DNA of 6,899 nt from Planctomycetaceae bacterium (GTDB lineage: Bacteria > Planctomycetota > Planctomycetia > Pirellulales > Thermoguttaceae): positions 1 through 6,899 of the forward strand of contig JAISBG010000625.1 in NCBI GenBank assembly GCA_031266315.1, written 5' to 3'. The notes beneath the pieces were generated by a model. The model worked only from the letters and a program-made list of their open reading frames with translations. It did not search any database and was not told where the DNA came from. Both the position numbers and the translations under genes were made by a program. Positions 1 to 5,641 of this stretch are shown in pieces; position 1 is the first letter of the stretch, and each line of letters starts with the position of its first letter.

Positions 1-47
1 AATTTTTACAACAAAAAAAATTTGACAAAAAAATCTCAGTAGCAAAA
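1..47 (+). promoter_or_regulatory. AT-rich leader of the XylR-like gene with a lone -35-like box
   Basis: This very AT-rich stretch precedes the regulator start. It contains a perfect TTGACA at 22-27, but the position for a matching -10 box falls on the start codon region (about 45-50) and does not resemble TATAAT. There is no purine-rich Shine-Dalgarno sequence directly before the ATG at 48; the bases just upstream read agtagcaaaa. The promoter may therefore lie left of the window, or the TTGACA may be chance in an A/T-rich leader. No operator-like inverted repeat is visible. Confidence 0.2.
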
Positions 48-1280
48 ATGAGTAACAACAAACAGGTTCTTCTTGTTATTGAGTCGGCTCGTGCTTATGG
101 GCGTGGAATTATTGAGGGAGTTTCCCGTTACATTCAGGAGCGGAGGCGGTGGACGATTCATTATGAAGAGCAAGGTATTTTGGCAACAGTTCCTACATGG
201 TTGAAAGAGTGGAATGGCGATGGAATTATTTGCCGGACGGGTCTTTCGCCGCTTGGTCTTTATTTGCGAAAGTTGAATGTTCCGATTGTTGAACTTTTGG
301 GCGACGGTCAACATTTTGTCAGTGAGGTTCAATCGGATGCGGTTATTGCCGGAACGATGGCGGCAGAACATTTTATTGAGCGCGGTTTGCGTTATTTTGC
401 TTATTACAGTTACGGCAATACATGGTGGGGACGTGCTCGCGGAGATTCTTTTTCGGAGGCGTTGTCGCGAAAGGGTTTTGAGTGTTTTACGTTATTTTCC
501 CAATTCGGCGAAAAAGCGGAAGCATTTCCTGAATGGAAACCGCTTTATGAAAAACCGCTTTTACGTTGGCTATTGAAGTTACCGAAACCGGTTGGGATTT
601 GGTGTGCTGCCGACACGGTTGCTCAACGGGTTCACGCGGCGGCAATGAAATCCGGTTTGGTTATTCCCGATGAAATTGCATTGCTTGGTATCGATAACGA
701 CGAACATTTGTGTAATGTTTTAACTCCGACATTATCGAGTATTGACCCTAATTCTGTTGTGGTTGGTTACAATGCGGCAAAACTTCTTGATACAAAAATG
801 ACTTCCGGTCATTCCAGAGAACATGCGAAAAAAAAGCCGTTGCCGGACAACCAGCCGATCAAAATTACTCCGCAATGTTTAGTGATGCGTCAATCGACCG
901 ATGTGATTGCTGCCGATGATCCGCAAATTGTTGCGATTGCTCGTTACATTCGGGAACATGCACTCAACGGTTTACTTGTTGCGGAAGTGGCGAGGGAATT
1001 TCATCTTTCAAAACGAACACTTGAACGACGTTATAAAAAACTGTTTGGTAAAACGGTGGATCAGGAAATTACGTTGCTGCGTATTGATCAGGCAAAATTC
1101 TTGTTACGAACAACGGTAATGCCGGTTGCCGATGTTGGAGAACAAACCGGATTTGACCGCAGTTATTTTATTAAGGCGTTCCATCGAATTGTTGGAGTTT
1201 CGCCCAGTGTTTACCGAAACACCAATCGCGTTGGTGTTCTTGGAAAAGAAAATATCATTTCAAAAACGAAAACTCATTAA
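48..1280 (+). CDS. XylR-like transcriptional regulator (LacI-type sensor plus AraC-type HTH)
   Basis: This 410-residue protein has the architecture and approximate length of E. coli XylR (about 390 residues). Residues about 5-283 resemble a periplasmic-binding-protein/LacI-type ligand domain. It starts with a VLLVIESARAYGRGIIEGV strand-helix and includes WNGDGIICR (55-63), VPIVELLG (78-85), GIDND (214-218) and LSSIDPN (229-235). Residues about 290-392 form an AraC-family domain with two helix-turn-helix units: VAEVAREFHLSKRTLERRYKK (311-331) and VADVGEQTGFDRSYFIKAFHR (360-380), the latter followed by GVSPSVYR. The last 18 or so residues are a basic tail beyond the domain. Family members sense a sugar such as xylose and bind DNA in the cytoplasm, but the ligand cannot be read from this sequence. 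The ATG at 48 is chosen because the sensor fold begins immediately after it, although no Shine-Dalgarno is visible. The gene converges with the oxidoreductase operon, which it might regulate; that is inference from position only. Confidence 0.9.
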   Translation: MSNNKQVLLVIESARAYGRGIIEGVSRYIQERRRWTIHYEEQGILATVPTWLKEWNGDGIICRTGLSPLGLYLRKLNVPIVELLGDGQHFVSEVQSDAVIAGTMAAEHFIERGLRYFAYYSYGNTWWGRARGDSFSEALSRKGFECFTLFSQFGEKAEAFPEWKPLYEKPLLRWLLKLPKPVGIWCAADTVAQRVHAAAMKSGLVIPDEIALLGIDNDEHLCNVLTPTLSSIDPNSVVVGYNAAKLLDTKMTSGHSREHAKKKPLPDNQPIKITPQCLVMRQSTDVIAADDPQIVAIARYIREHALNGLLVAEVAREFHLSKRTLERRYKKLFGKTVDQEITLLRIDQAKFLLRTTVMPVADVGEQTGFDRSYFIKAFHRIVGVSPSVYRNTNRVGVLGKENIISKTKTH

Positions 1281-1327
1281 ATTTGTGTAATCGTATTTTA
1301 ACACGAAAAATCGCGAAAAATTGAATT
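1281..1327. other. AT-rich spacer between the regulator stop and the repeat
   Basis: This short gap follows the regulator stop codon. It contains a small tandem motif, cgaaaaat followed by cgcgaaaaat (about 1304-1321), but no convincing GC-rich hairpin plus T run that would mark an intrinsic terminator. Termination of the regulator transcript may depend on the paired hairpins just downstream or on a factor. Confidence 0.3.
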
Positions 1328-1360
1328 GGTGGGCGATCCCTTCGCTGAAGGGTCGCGCCG
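1328..1360 (+). repeat. REP-like unit 1
   Basis: The left unit has a GTGG foot at 1329-1332, then a stem-loop: GCGA, a bulged T, and CCCTTC pair with GAAGGG and TCGC around loop GCT (1344-1346). It matches the reverse complement of unit 2 base for base over most of its length. The stem differs in paired positions (CCCTTC/GAAGGG here, CCTTTT/AAAAGG there), so pairing is kept despite the changes. Confidence 0.65.
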
Positions 1361-1400
1361 GTTGACTCTTCATTATTTTCCGTTGTTAATCTGATTCACA

Positions 1401-1446
1401 GTTGGCGAGTACGCCAACGCGACCTTTTAGCAAAAGGTCGCCCACC
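1401..1446 (-). repeat. REP-like unit 2 with accessory hairpin
   Basis: Read on the minus strand, this unit starts with GGTGG, then a perfect 10-base stem GCGACCTTTT with loop GCT, and then a second 7-base hairpin with loop TACT (1401-1418). Its start lies 28 bases past the oxidoreductase stop codon, so the transcript of that gene probably ends in or runs through it. There is no T-rich tail after the hairpins, so a classical intrinsic terminator is not evident. Confidence 0.65.
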
Positions 1447-1474
1447 TTTGTTGATCTGTTGGTATTTTTCCTTT

Positions 1475-4400
1475 TTATTTTTGTAATATTTCCGCAGCAT
1501 GACGGGCGAAGTGACCGCGCATGTCTTTGGAATAGGATTCTAATATTTGTTTCCCTAAACCGTCCGCGTCGCCAAGTCGGTACAACGCACGGGCTGCACC
1601 AAGTTCGATCAGCGAATCACGGCGGCTTTTTTCACCAAGTGCAACTTTGACGTCTTCGCGATCTCGTTTTTCAGCCGTTGCAATAGAATCATGAACATAG
1701 CCGGTCATATTCGGTTTTCTTAAATGTAACGCAATTGCGGTTATTCCGGCAGGGTCGCCAATCCACTCCAACGCCAAAATACAAGCCCGATGATGAGAAA
1801 AATCGTCTTCTTGTTTCAGTTCCGCTAATCGTTTAGCAATTAATGGAACAGCCGCTTTACTGCGAATCCGACCAAGCATCATCATAATCTGGTCAAGAGG
1901 GCTTGATGCCATTCCAAATTGACTCATGCCTTTGAAATTCCAACCCTCATCCCACGTCTCAAATTTTTGCAACGATTCCAGTAACACCGCTCCTCCCGTC
2001 GAATCCCCATAAGCCGCCAGAATTTTAGCATAGGCAAGTTTCGCTTCAAAATCAGTTGCCTCATGATATGATTTCCGTAACAACGGTTTCGATTCTTCAG
2101 GATACCACATCACCAATGCCGCACCTTCATAATCGTTCGGAATTGTTTTGATTGCTTCAGCGAGTTTTGTTTTCGATTTACCGTAATTATCCGTTTCAGT
2201 TAAAACCGATTCGGGAAGATTGCCGATTTCAACAAGATGTTTCTGAACTTTACGAATATCGACATTACGTACAGAAACGTTGTCTTTAACCGCTGTTGCC
2301 GCCGCATAACCAAGTCCATAACCCTGATTTTGCAAATCCGCCTGCATTCGAATCAACGGCAGCGCATCCCGATGACAACTCGTCGCCAACGCTCCAACCA
2401 AAATTCCGTCAAGTCCTTTCGGAATACTGCTACGATAGGGATAATAAGCAAAAATTCCAACCTTTTTCGGATGATAAATTTCCAGATAAGGTTCAATTGT
2501 GTAACCATGTGTATCAAAATTACTGAACGATCGCGCAATACTGTCAGAATAAGTACGTAAATTAATTTGATCAAGCGGCGTGAACGTAAATTCCCCGACA
2601 ATACGGCGGCGTTCCCGCGTATTGAGAATCTTTCCCTGATCAAACGCCGTCGGAAATTTTCCTTTTCCGTACACAAAAACATGCGTCGCGTCTATCGGGT
2701 CGGTATCGTCAATATAAGTATAATCGTTGTTCATATACCGACCGCCCAGATAACGCGGAGCAAGTCCGGCACCTTGTACGGTTATTTCGTTTTCCGTAAC
2801 ATACATCATTTCCGCGCCCGCCGTCATCGCAATATCACCGTTGCCGGTTGTATCAATAACAACTTTTGCCAAAACAATTTTGGGACCAAATTCCGTTCCA
2901 AGTAAAACACCTTTAACAATAGTTCGCCCTTCTGCATCGGATTTGAGATCGACAACCGCTCCGGCTCCGAGAGCTCCAAACCAAACATCGCCGCCGGCTT
3001 CACGGAGTTTGGTACGCCATGTTTGTGCTTTTTGAACGATATTCCATGACCGTTTGCCTTCGGTAATTTCGTCCGTAAAACCGACTTTGTTTCCCCAATA
3101 ATAACCGGCAATTGTGCCAAGAGTTCCGACACCGCCCATATCGTGCAAAAATTCGGCGACCAATGTTTTGGCTCCGGCTCGCGCTGCGGCAATTCCGGCT
3201 GGCGCACCTGTTGTCCCGCCGCCTACCACCACAACATCATACGACGCAACAATCGGAATTTTCAAACCGTGTTCATGAACAAATCCAAGCGGTTTTTCAT
3301 AAGATCGAATACCGTTCAATAATTCACGAACATCGCCGGAAATAGTTTTTTCGGTCTTTTCTGTATTTTGAGTCGGTTCGGATTTTTCCTGACCGAACAT
3401 TGTTACACGAAGCGAATTAACCGGAACAAGTTCTTTTTTCGCAACAGATTTTCCTGCTTCGCGTCCCAATTCACGCCCTTGACGAATTGAATCTTTTCCG
3501 AAACAATTACCAAGTTTCAATGAGTTCGAAACATTGGAACCGGGAAGTAAGGTTATTCTGTCTGATGTGAATTGCTGATCTTTATGATAAGTTGCCAGAC
3601 GAATTTCTGTTTCAATTTCTCCGAGTTTATTCAAATCGCCGCCGAATACTTTTTCCGCGTCTTCACGTTTTATTTCAAACGTGTATCGAAAAATCGGAAA
3701 TTCACCGCCTTCTTTTTTTGCCTGATTGAGCAAATGGGAGTGATACGGTTTATCCATTGTTTCACAAATTCTGTTTTGTAAAAGTGTATATTTTCCTTTT
3801 TCAAACGGAATTTCGCGACCGCCGATAACAACATATTCGATTTGAACAAATTCGTTTCCTTTATTGGATTCAAGCAATTCCTTATAATCGGCGCGGGCAT
3901 CAATCACACATTTGGCGGTAATCGCTTGTCGTCCTGAACGCGACGTAATCACGGCTCCGCGAAGATCGCCTTTCGCATCTGTCAACAATTCGGTAATAAA
4001 TGTTCCGTAAAGAAATTTAATATTCGATTTAAGTAACACTTCATCAAGAGTCTGTTTAATATGAAGCGGACGCGGAGGTTCGGTTGTTTGGAATGACGCT
4101 TTTTTCGTAATTGGAATTGTGGTTGTTAAATCCGTTCGGTTGGCAAGAACAACAACTTCTCCCGACAAAATTGCCCGCGACGATTTTTCTGTTATTGCTT
4201 CGATTTTGATATAACGCATCAAAATTGACCGTTGCAGAATGAGCGAGAAAAGTTCGGGGGAATCCGAAACAGGAAGTTTTTTTGTATCACGTTTCACTGT
4301 TCCGATCTGTGTCCATTCCGTTTTGTCGTTGCTCATAAAATAATCGGCTTTTTCAACAGCAAAATGATTTTTCCGATAAAACGGTATAAACGAAACAACA

Positions 4401-4960
4401 CCGACATCCTGTTTGGAACCCAAATCAAGTACAACAGTCATGTTGCCGTTGACTTGCAAACTGTCGTTTCGCGGCGAAACGGCTTTACCGTCTGTTAAAC
4501 GGTTTTTTTCCGATGTTTCGGGATGATTTGAATTGATTTCTTGCAACACTTCGTAAGAAAAGGGCAACTTCTTCGGATGACGCAACAATAATTCGATTTC
4601 CGATTCATTTGTTGCCGCATAAATCGGGTCATTCATAATTGCTTCAAAAAGCGGATCAATAGTTTCCTTTTTATTTTCTCCGTTTTTTTCTTCGTGGTGC
4701 CATAGCCGCAAGGTTGCGGTCAAATCTTCACCGAGATACGGAAATTGTGTCAGAAGCATTGTTTCCGCTCCGCCAGCCGCCGATTCCTGAGCCGCTGCAA
4801 CCGCTCCCGTCGAACCGCCAAGAATCAGAACATCAACATCGTAAGCAATCGGAAGTGTGCGGTCTGATGTTGCAATTATATCGCCTGAATAACCGGAACG
4901 ATAAAAAAATATCGTTGCCAAAACAAACAGAATTACAAAAAAATACTTGAAAGAAATCAT
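1475..4960 (-). CDS. Secreted tandem FAD-dependent oxidoreductase with discoidin-like insert and HEAT-like tail
   Basis: This 1161-residue protein has a hydrophobic N-terminal segment (about 5-20) that looks like a Sec signal or anchor, with no twin arginine. The first FAD-type half begins at DVLILGGSTGAVAAA (43-57). It is followed by YLGEDLTATLRLW (75-87), is interrupted by a discoidin (F5/8 C)-like beta-rich stretch (about 145-275), and resumes to about residue 507 with VIDARAD (352-358) and GNCFGKDSIRQGRELG (484-499). A polar linker (about 522-545) leads to a second half with a canonical GxGxxG (580-585), E603, DMGGVGTLG (607-615) and VIDTTGNGD (701-709), typical of the FAD_oxidored family. 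Residues about 940-1160 are helical and HEAT-like. Homologues of this type are often loosely labelled xanthan lyase, a name without mechanistic support; the substrate is unknown. The gene starts 12 bases after the lipoprotein stop and is probably coupled to it. No Shine-Dalgarno is visible; the next methionine is residue 68, inside the fold, so the ATG at 4960 is favoured. Confidence 0.88.
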   Translation of the reverse strand: MISFKYFFVILFVLATIFFYRSGYSGDIIATSDRTLPIAYDVDVLILGGSTGAVAAAQESAAGGAETMLLTQFPYLGEDLTATLRLWHHEEKNGENKKETIDPLFEAIMNDPIYAATNESEIELLLRHPKKLPFSYEVLQEINSNHPETSEKNRLTDGKAVSPRNDSLQVNGNMTVVLDLGSKQDVGVVSFIPFYRKNHFAVEKADYFMSNDKTEWTQIGTVKRDTKKLPVSDSPELFSLILQRSILMRYIKIEAITEKSSRAILSGEVVVLANRTDLTTTIPITKKASFQTTEPPRPLHIKQTLDEVLLKSNIKFLYGTFITELLTDAKGDLRGAVITSRSGRQAITAKCVIDARADYKELLESNKGNEFVQIEYVVIGGREIPFEKGKYTLLQNRICETMDKPYHSHLLNQAKKEGGEFPIFRYTFEIKREDAEKVFGGDLNKLGEIETEIRLATYHKDQQFTSDRITLLPGSNVSNSLKLGNCFGKDSIRQGRELGREAGKSVAKKELVPVNSLRVTMFGQEKSEPTQNTEKTEKTISGDVRELLNGIRSYEKPLGFVHEHGLKIPIVASYDVVVVGGGTTGAPAGIAAARAGAKTLVAEFLHDMGGVGTLGTIAGYYWGNKVGFTDEITEGKRSWNIVQKAQTWRTKLREAGGDVWFGALGAGAVVDLKSDAEGRTIVKGVLLGTEFGPKIVLAKVVIDTTGNGDIAMTAGAEMMYVTENEITVQGAGLAPRYLGGRYMNNDYTYIDDTDPIDATHVFVYGKGKFPTAFDQGKILNTRERRRIVGEFTFTPLDQINLRTYSDSIARSFSNFDTHGYTIEPYLEIYHPKKVGIFAYYPYRSSIPKGLDGILVGALATSCHRDALPLIRMQADLQNQGYGLGYAAATAVKDNVSVRNVDIRKVQKHLVEIGNLPESVLTETDNYGKSKTKLAEAIKTIPNDYEGAALVMWYPEESKPLLRKSYHEATDFEAKLAYAKILAAYGDSTGGAVLLESLQKFETWDEGWNFKGMSQFGMASSPLDQIMMMLGRIRSKAAVPLIAKRLAELKQEDDFSHHRACILALEWIGDPAGITAIALHLRKPNMTGYVHDSIATAEKRDREDVKVALGEKSRRDSLIELGAARALYRLGDADGLGKQILESYSKDMRGHFARHAAEILQK

Positions 4961-4972
4961 AATTTTTTTTTG

Positions 4973-5425
4973 TTAGGGGTTAGATTTAAGTTCAAAATTA
5001 AACAGGTTTTTTCCTTTAACAACTGTTGCGGAAAATGGAGTTTCTTCTACTTTGGTATAAAGGTTAGGAAGCGTTTCAGTGGCTTCCGCATCCTGATCAT
5101 TAGATAAAGGCGGTGCTAAAACGGAAAAGACTACCAGATATTCACCCGGAATAGCGCCTGCTTCAAAATCACCTCCGGTGGTTTGAAGTTTATAGTTTCC
5201 TTTTTTAACCGAACCATACGCAGAATATCTATTTTCTTTATGTTTCGGGCGAAAACGAATCATTCCTTCTTCCAACGGTTGCCCATCTATAGTTACGATT
5301 CCTTCGACTGGAAATGTTTTCAATTTGTTTGAGTTACAACCGATATTTAATGTTGCGATTATAAACAAAATGAAAAATAAAACCGGAAAAGGAATCAGGA
5401 AACAATAATCACCGATTTTAAACAT
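4973..5425 (-). CDS. Small planctomycete lipoprotein with carboxypeptidase-regulatory-like fold
   Basis: This 150-residue protein has a long hydrophobic N-terminus (about 8-28) ending in LNIGC, with Cys30 the likely lipidated residue. The -3 position is Asn rather than the usual Leu/Val/Ile, so the lipobox is imperfect. The mature part has the pattern common in small planctomycete lipoproteins: FPVEGIVTIDGQPLEEGMIRFRP (38-60), GSVKKGNYKL (71-80), AIPGEYLVVFSV (91-102) and a closing LPNLYTKVEETPFSATV then NLFNFEL. This suggests a beta-sandwich of the carboxypeptidase-regulatory/transthyretin-like kind, with no catalytic residues. Such proteins often lie directly downstream of DUF1559 genes, as here. 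It is the first gene of the pair with the oxidoreductase and has a strong Shine-Dalgarno, AAAGGAG, eight bases before the ATG. Its role is unknown; binding or envelope attachment is a guess. Confidence 0.85.
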   Translation of the reverse strand: MFKIGDYCFLIPFPVLFFILFIIATLNIGCNSNKLKTFPVEGIVTIDGQPLEEGMIRFRPKHKENRYSAYGSVKKGNYKLQTTGGDFEAGAIPGEYLVVFSVLAPPLSNDQDAEATETLPNLYTKVEETPFSATVVKGKNLFNFELKSNP

Positions 5426-5433
5426 TTTTCGTT

Positions 5434-5440
5434 CTCCTTT
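5434..5440 (-). promoter_or_regulatory. Strong Shine-Dalgarno of the lipoprotein gene
   Basis: Read on the minus strand this is AAAGGAG, separated by eight bases (aacgaaaa) from the ATG whose first base is 5425. It fixes the lipoprotein start and is the clearest ribosome binding site in the window; the regulator and the oxidoreductase show none. Confidence 0.75.
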
Positions 5441-5468
5441 CGTTATTGTTTTAATTATTTTTTTGGGT

Positions 5469-5474
5469 AATATA
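5469..5474 (-). promoter_or_regulatory. Possible -10 box upstream of the lipoprotein gene
   Basis: The minus strand reads TATATT here, about 44 bases before the lipoprotein ATG. No good -35 box is found 16-18 bases upstream (the bases read like TAGAAT or GTAGAA). It competes with the extended -10 at 5591-5599 as the start of the lipoprotein-oxidoreductase operon, and may be chance in AT-rich sequence. Confidence 0.22.
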
Positions 5475-5548
5475 CTTTGAGCGGTAACAAATTCTACTCA
5501 AGCCGTTTTAAAATTCACGAAGCTGATTACGGAAGCGCAACAACGTGA

Positions 5549-5588
5549 AGCGGTTACTCAAGGGCGAAGCCTACCGCCCATACCGGCT
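5549..5588 (-). repeat. Two-tier stem-loop in the gap after the prepilin-like gene
   Basis: On the minus strand the outer stem pairs AGCCGGT (5588-5582) with ACCGCT (5554-5549) with one bulged C. The inner stem pairs GGGCG (5579-5575) with CGCCC (5566-5562), closing on an eight-base loop. An internal loop lies between them. No T run follows, so this is not a standard terminator. It could be a leader structure of the lipoprotein operon, a 3' end structure of the prepilin-like transcript or a member of a second palindromic repeat family. Confidence 0.5.
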
Positions 5589-5590
5589 AC

Positions 5591-5599
5591 AGTATACCA
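5591..5599 (-). promoter_or_regulatory. Candidate extended -10 promoter for the lipoprotein-oxidoreductase operon
   Basis: The minus strand reads TGGTATACT, a match to the extended -10 form TGnTATAAT with one mismatch in the hexamer. The -35 region is poor, which extended -10 promoters tolerate. Transcription would begin near 5584, at the base of the stem-loop, giving a leader of roughly 160 bases before the lipoprotein ATG. It lies about 45 bases past the prepilin-like stop, so the downstream pair could be expressed independently of that gene. Confidence 0.35.
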
Positions 5600-5641
5600 T
5601 TTTTATTTTCCTTTGCTCCGTCTTGAATAATGATAACAATT

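Larger units (their letters stand above)
1328..1446. repeat. Bimeric REP-like palindromic element between convergent genes
   Basis: Two inverted copies of one palindromic unit flank a 40-base centre. The ends form a perfect 9-base inverted repeat, GGTGGGCGA (1328-1336) and TCGCCCACC (1438-1446). Inside the left end is a hairpin with arms 1333-1343 and 1347-1356, one bulged T and loop GCT. Inside the right end is a perfect 10-base hairpin, GCGACCTTTT (1419-1428) and AAAAGGTCGC (1432-1441), loop AGC. A further hairpin, GTTGGCG (1401-1407) and CGCCAAC (1412-1418), joins the right unit. In both units a GTGG tetranucleotide abuts the stem, as in REP sequences mobilised by RAYT-type transposases. 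It lies in the gap between two 3' ends, the usual site for such elements. It could also help end or stabilise both transcripts. No transposase is present here. Confidence 0.75.

Noticed and set aside
907..1119. Second plus-strand frame within the regulator
   Set aside because: It lies inside the AraC-type DNA-binding region of the real frame and shows no recognisable protein features.
1328..1446. CRISPR array or insertion sequence
   Set aside because: There are only two inverted palindromic units, no regular spacers, and no transposase or target-site duplication; a REP-like bimer explains it better.
1328..1446. Classical bidirectional intrinsic terminator
   Set aside because: The stems are strong, but neither strand has a T run directly after a hairpin, and the unit duplication points to a repeat element; a role in termination remains possible.
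2353..2682. Open frame antisense or offset within the oxidoreductase gene, 109 residues
   Set aside because: It is a same-strand frame inside a convincing 1161-residue coding region, has Arg/Ile-rich composition without domain motifs and no ribosome binding site.
1475..4960. Polysaccharide lyase (xanthan lyase) assignment for the large gene
   Set aside because: The recognisable motifs are FAD-binding Rossmann elements; no lyase catalytic pattern is visible, and the name appears to be an inherited label.
1475..4960. Two adjacent genes merged by a lost stop codon
   Set aside because: The frame is open throughout with a plausible linker (about 522-545), and the second half has no own signal peptide, ribosome binding site or start methionine at its beginning.
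5441..5641. Known riboswitch in the lipoprotein leader
   Set aside because: A two-tier stem is present, but I could not match any riboswitch core motif.
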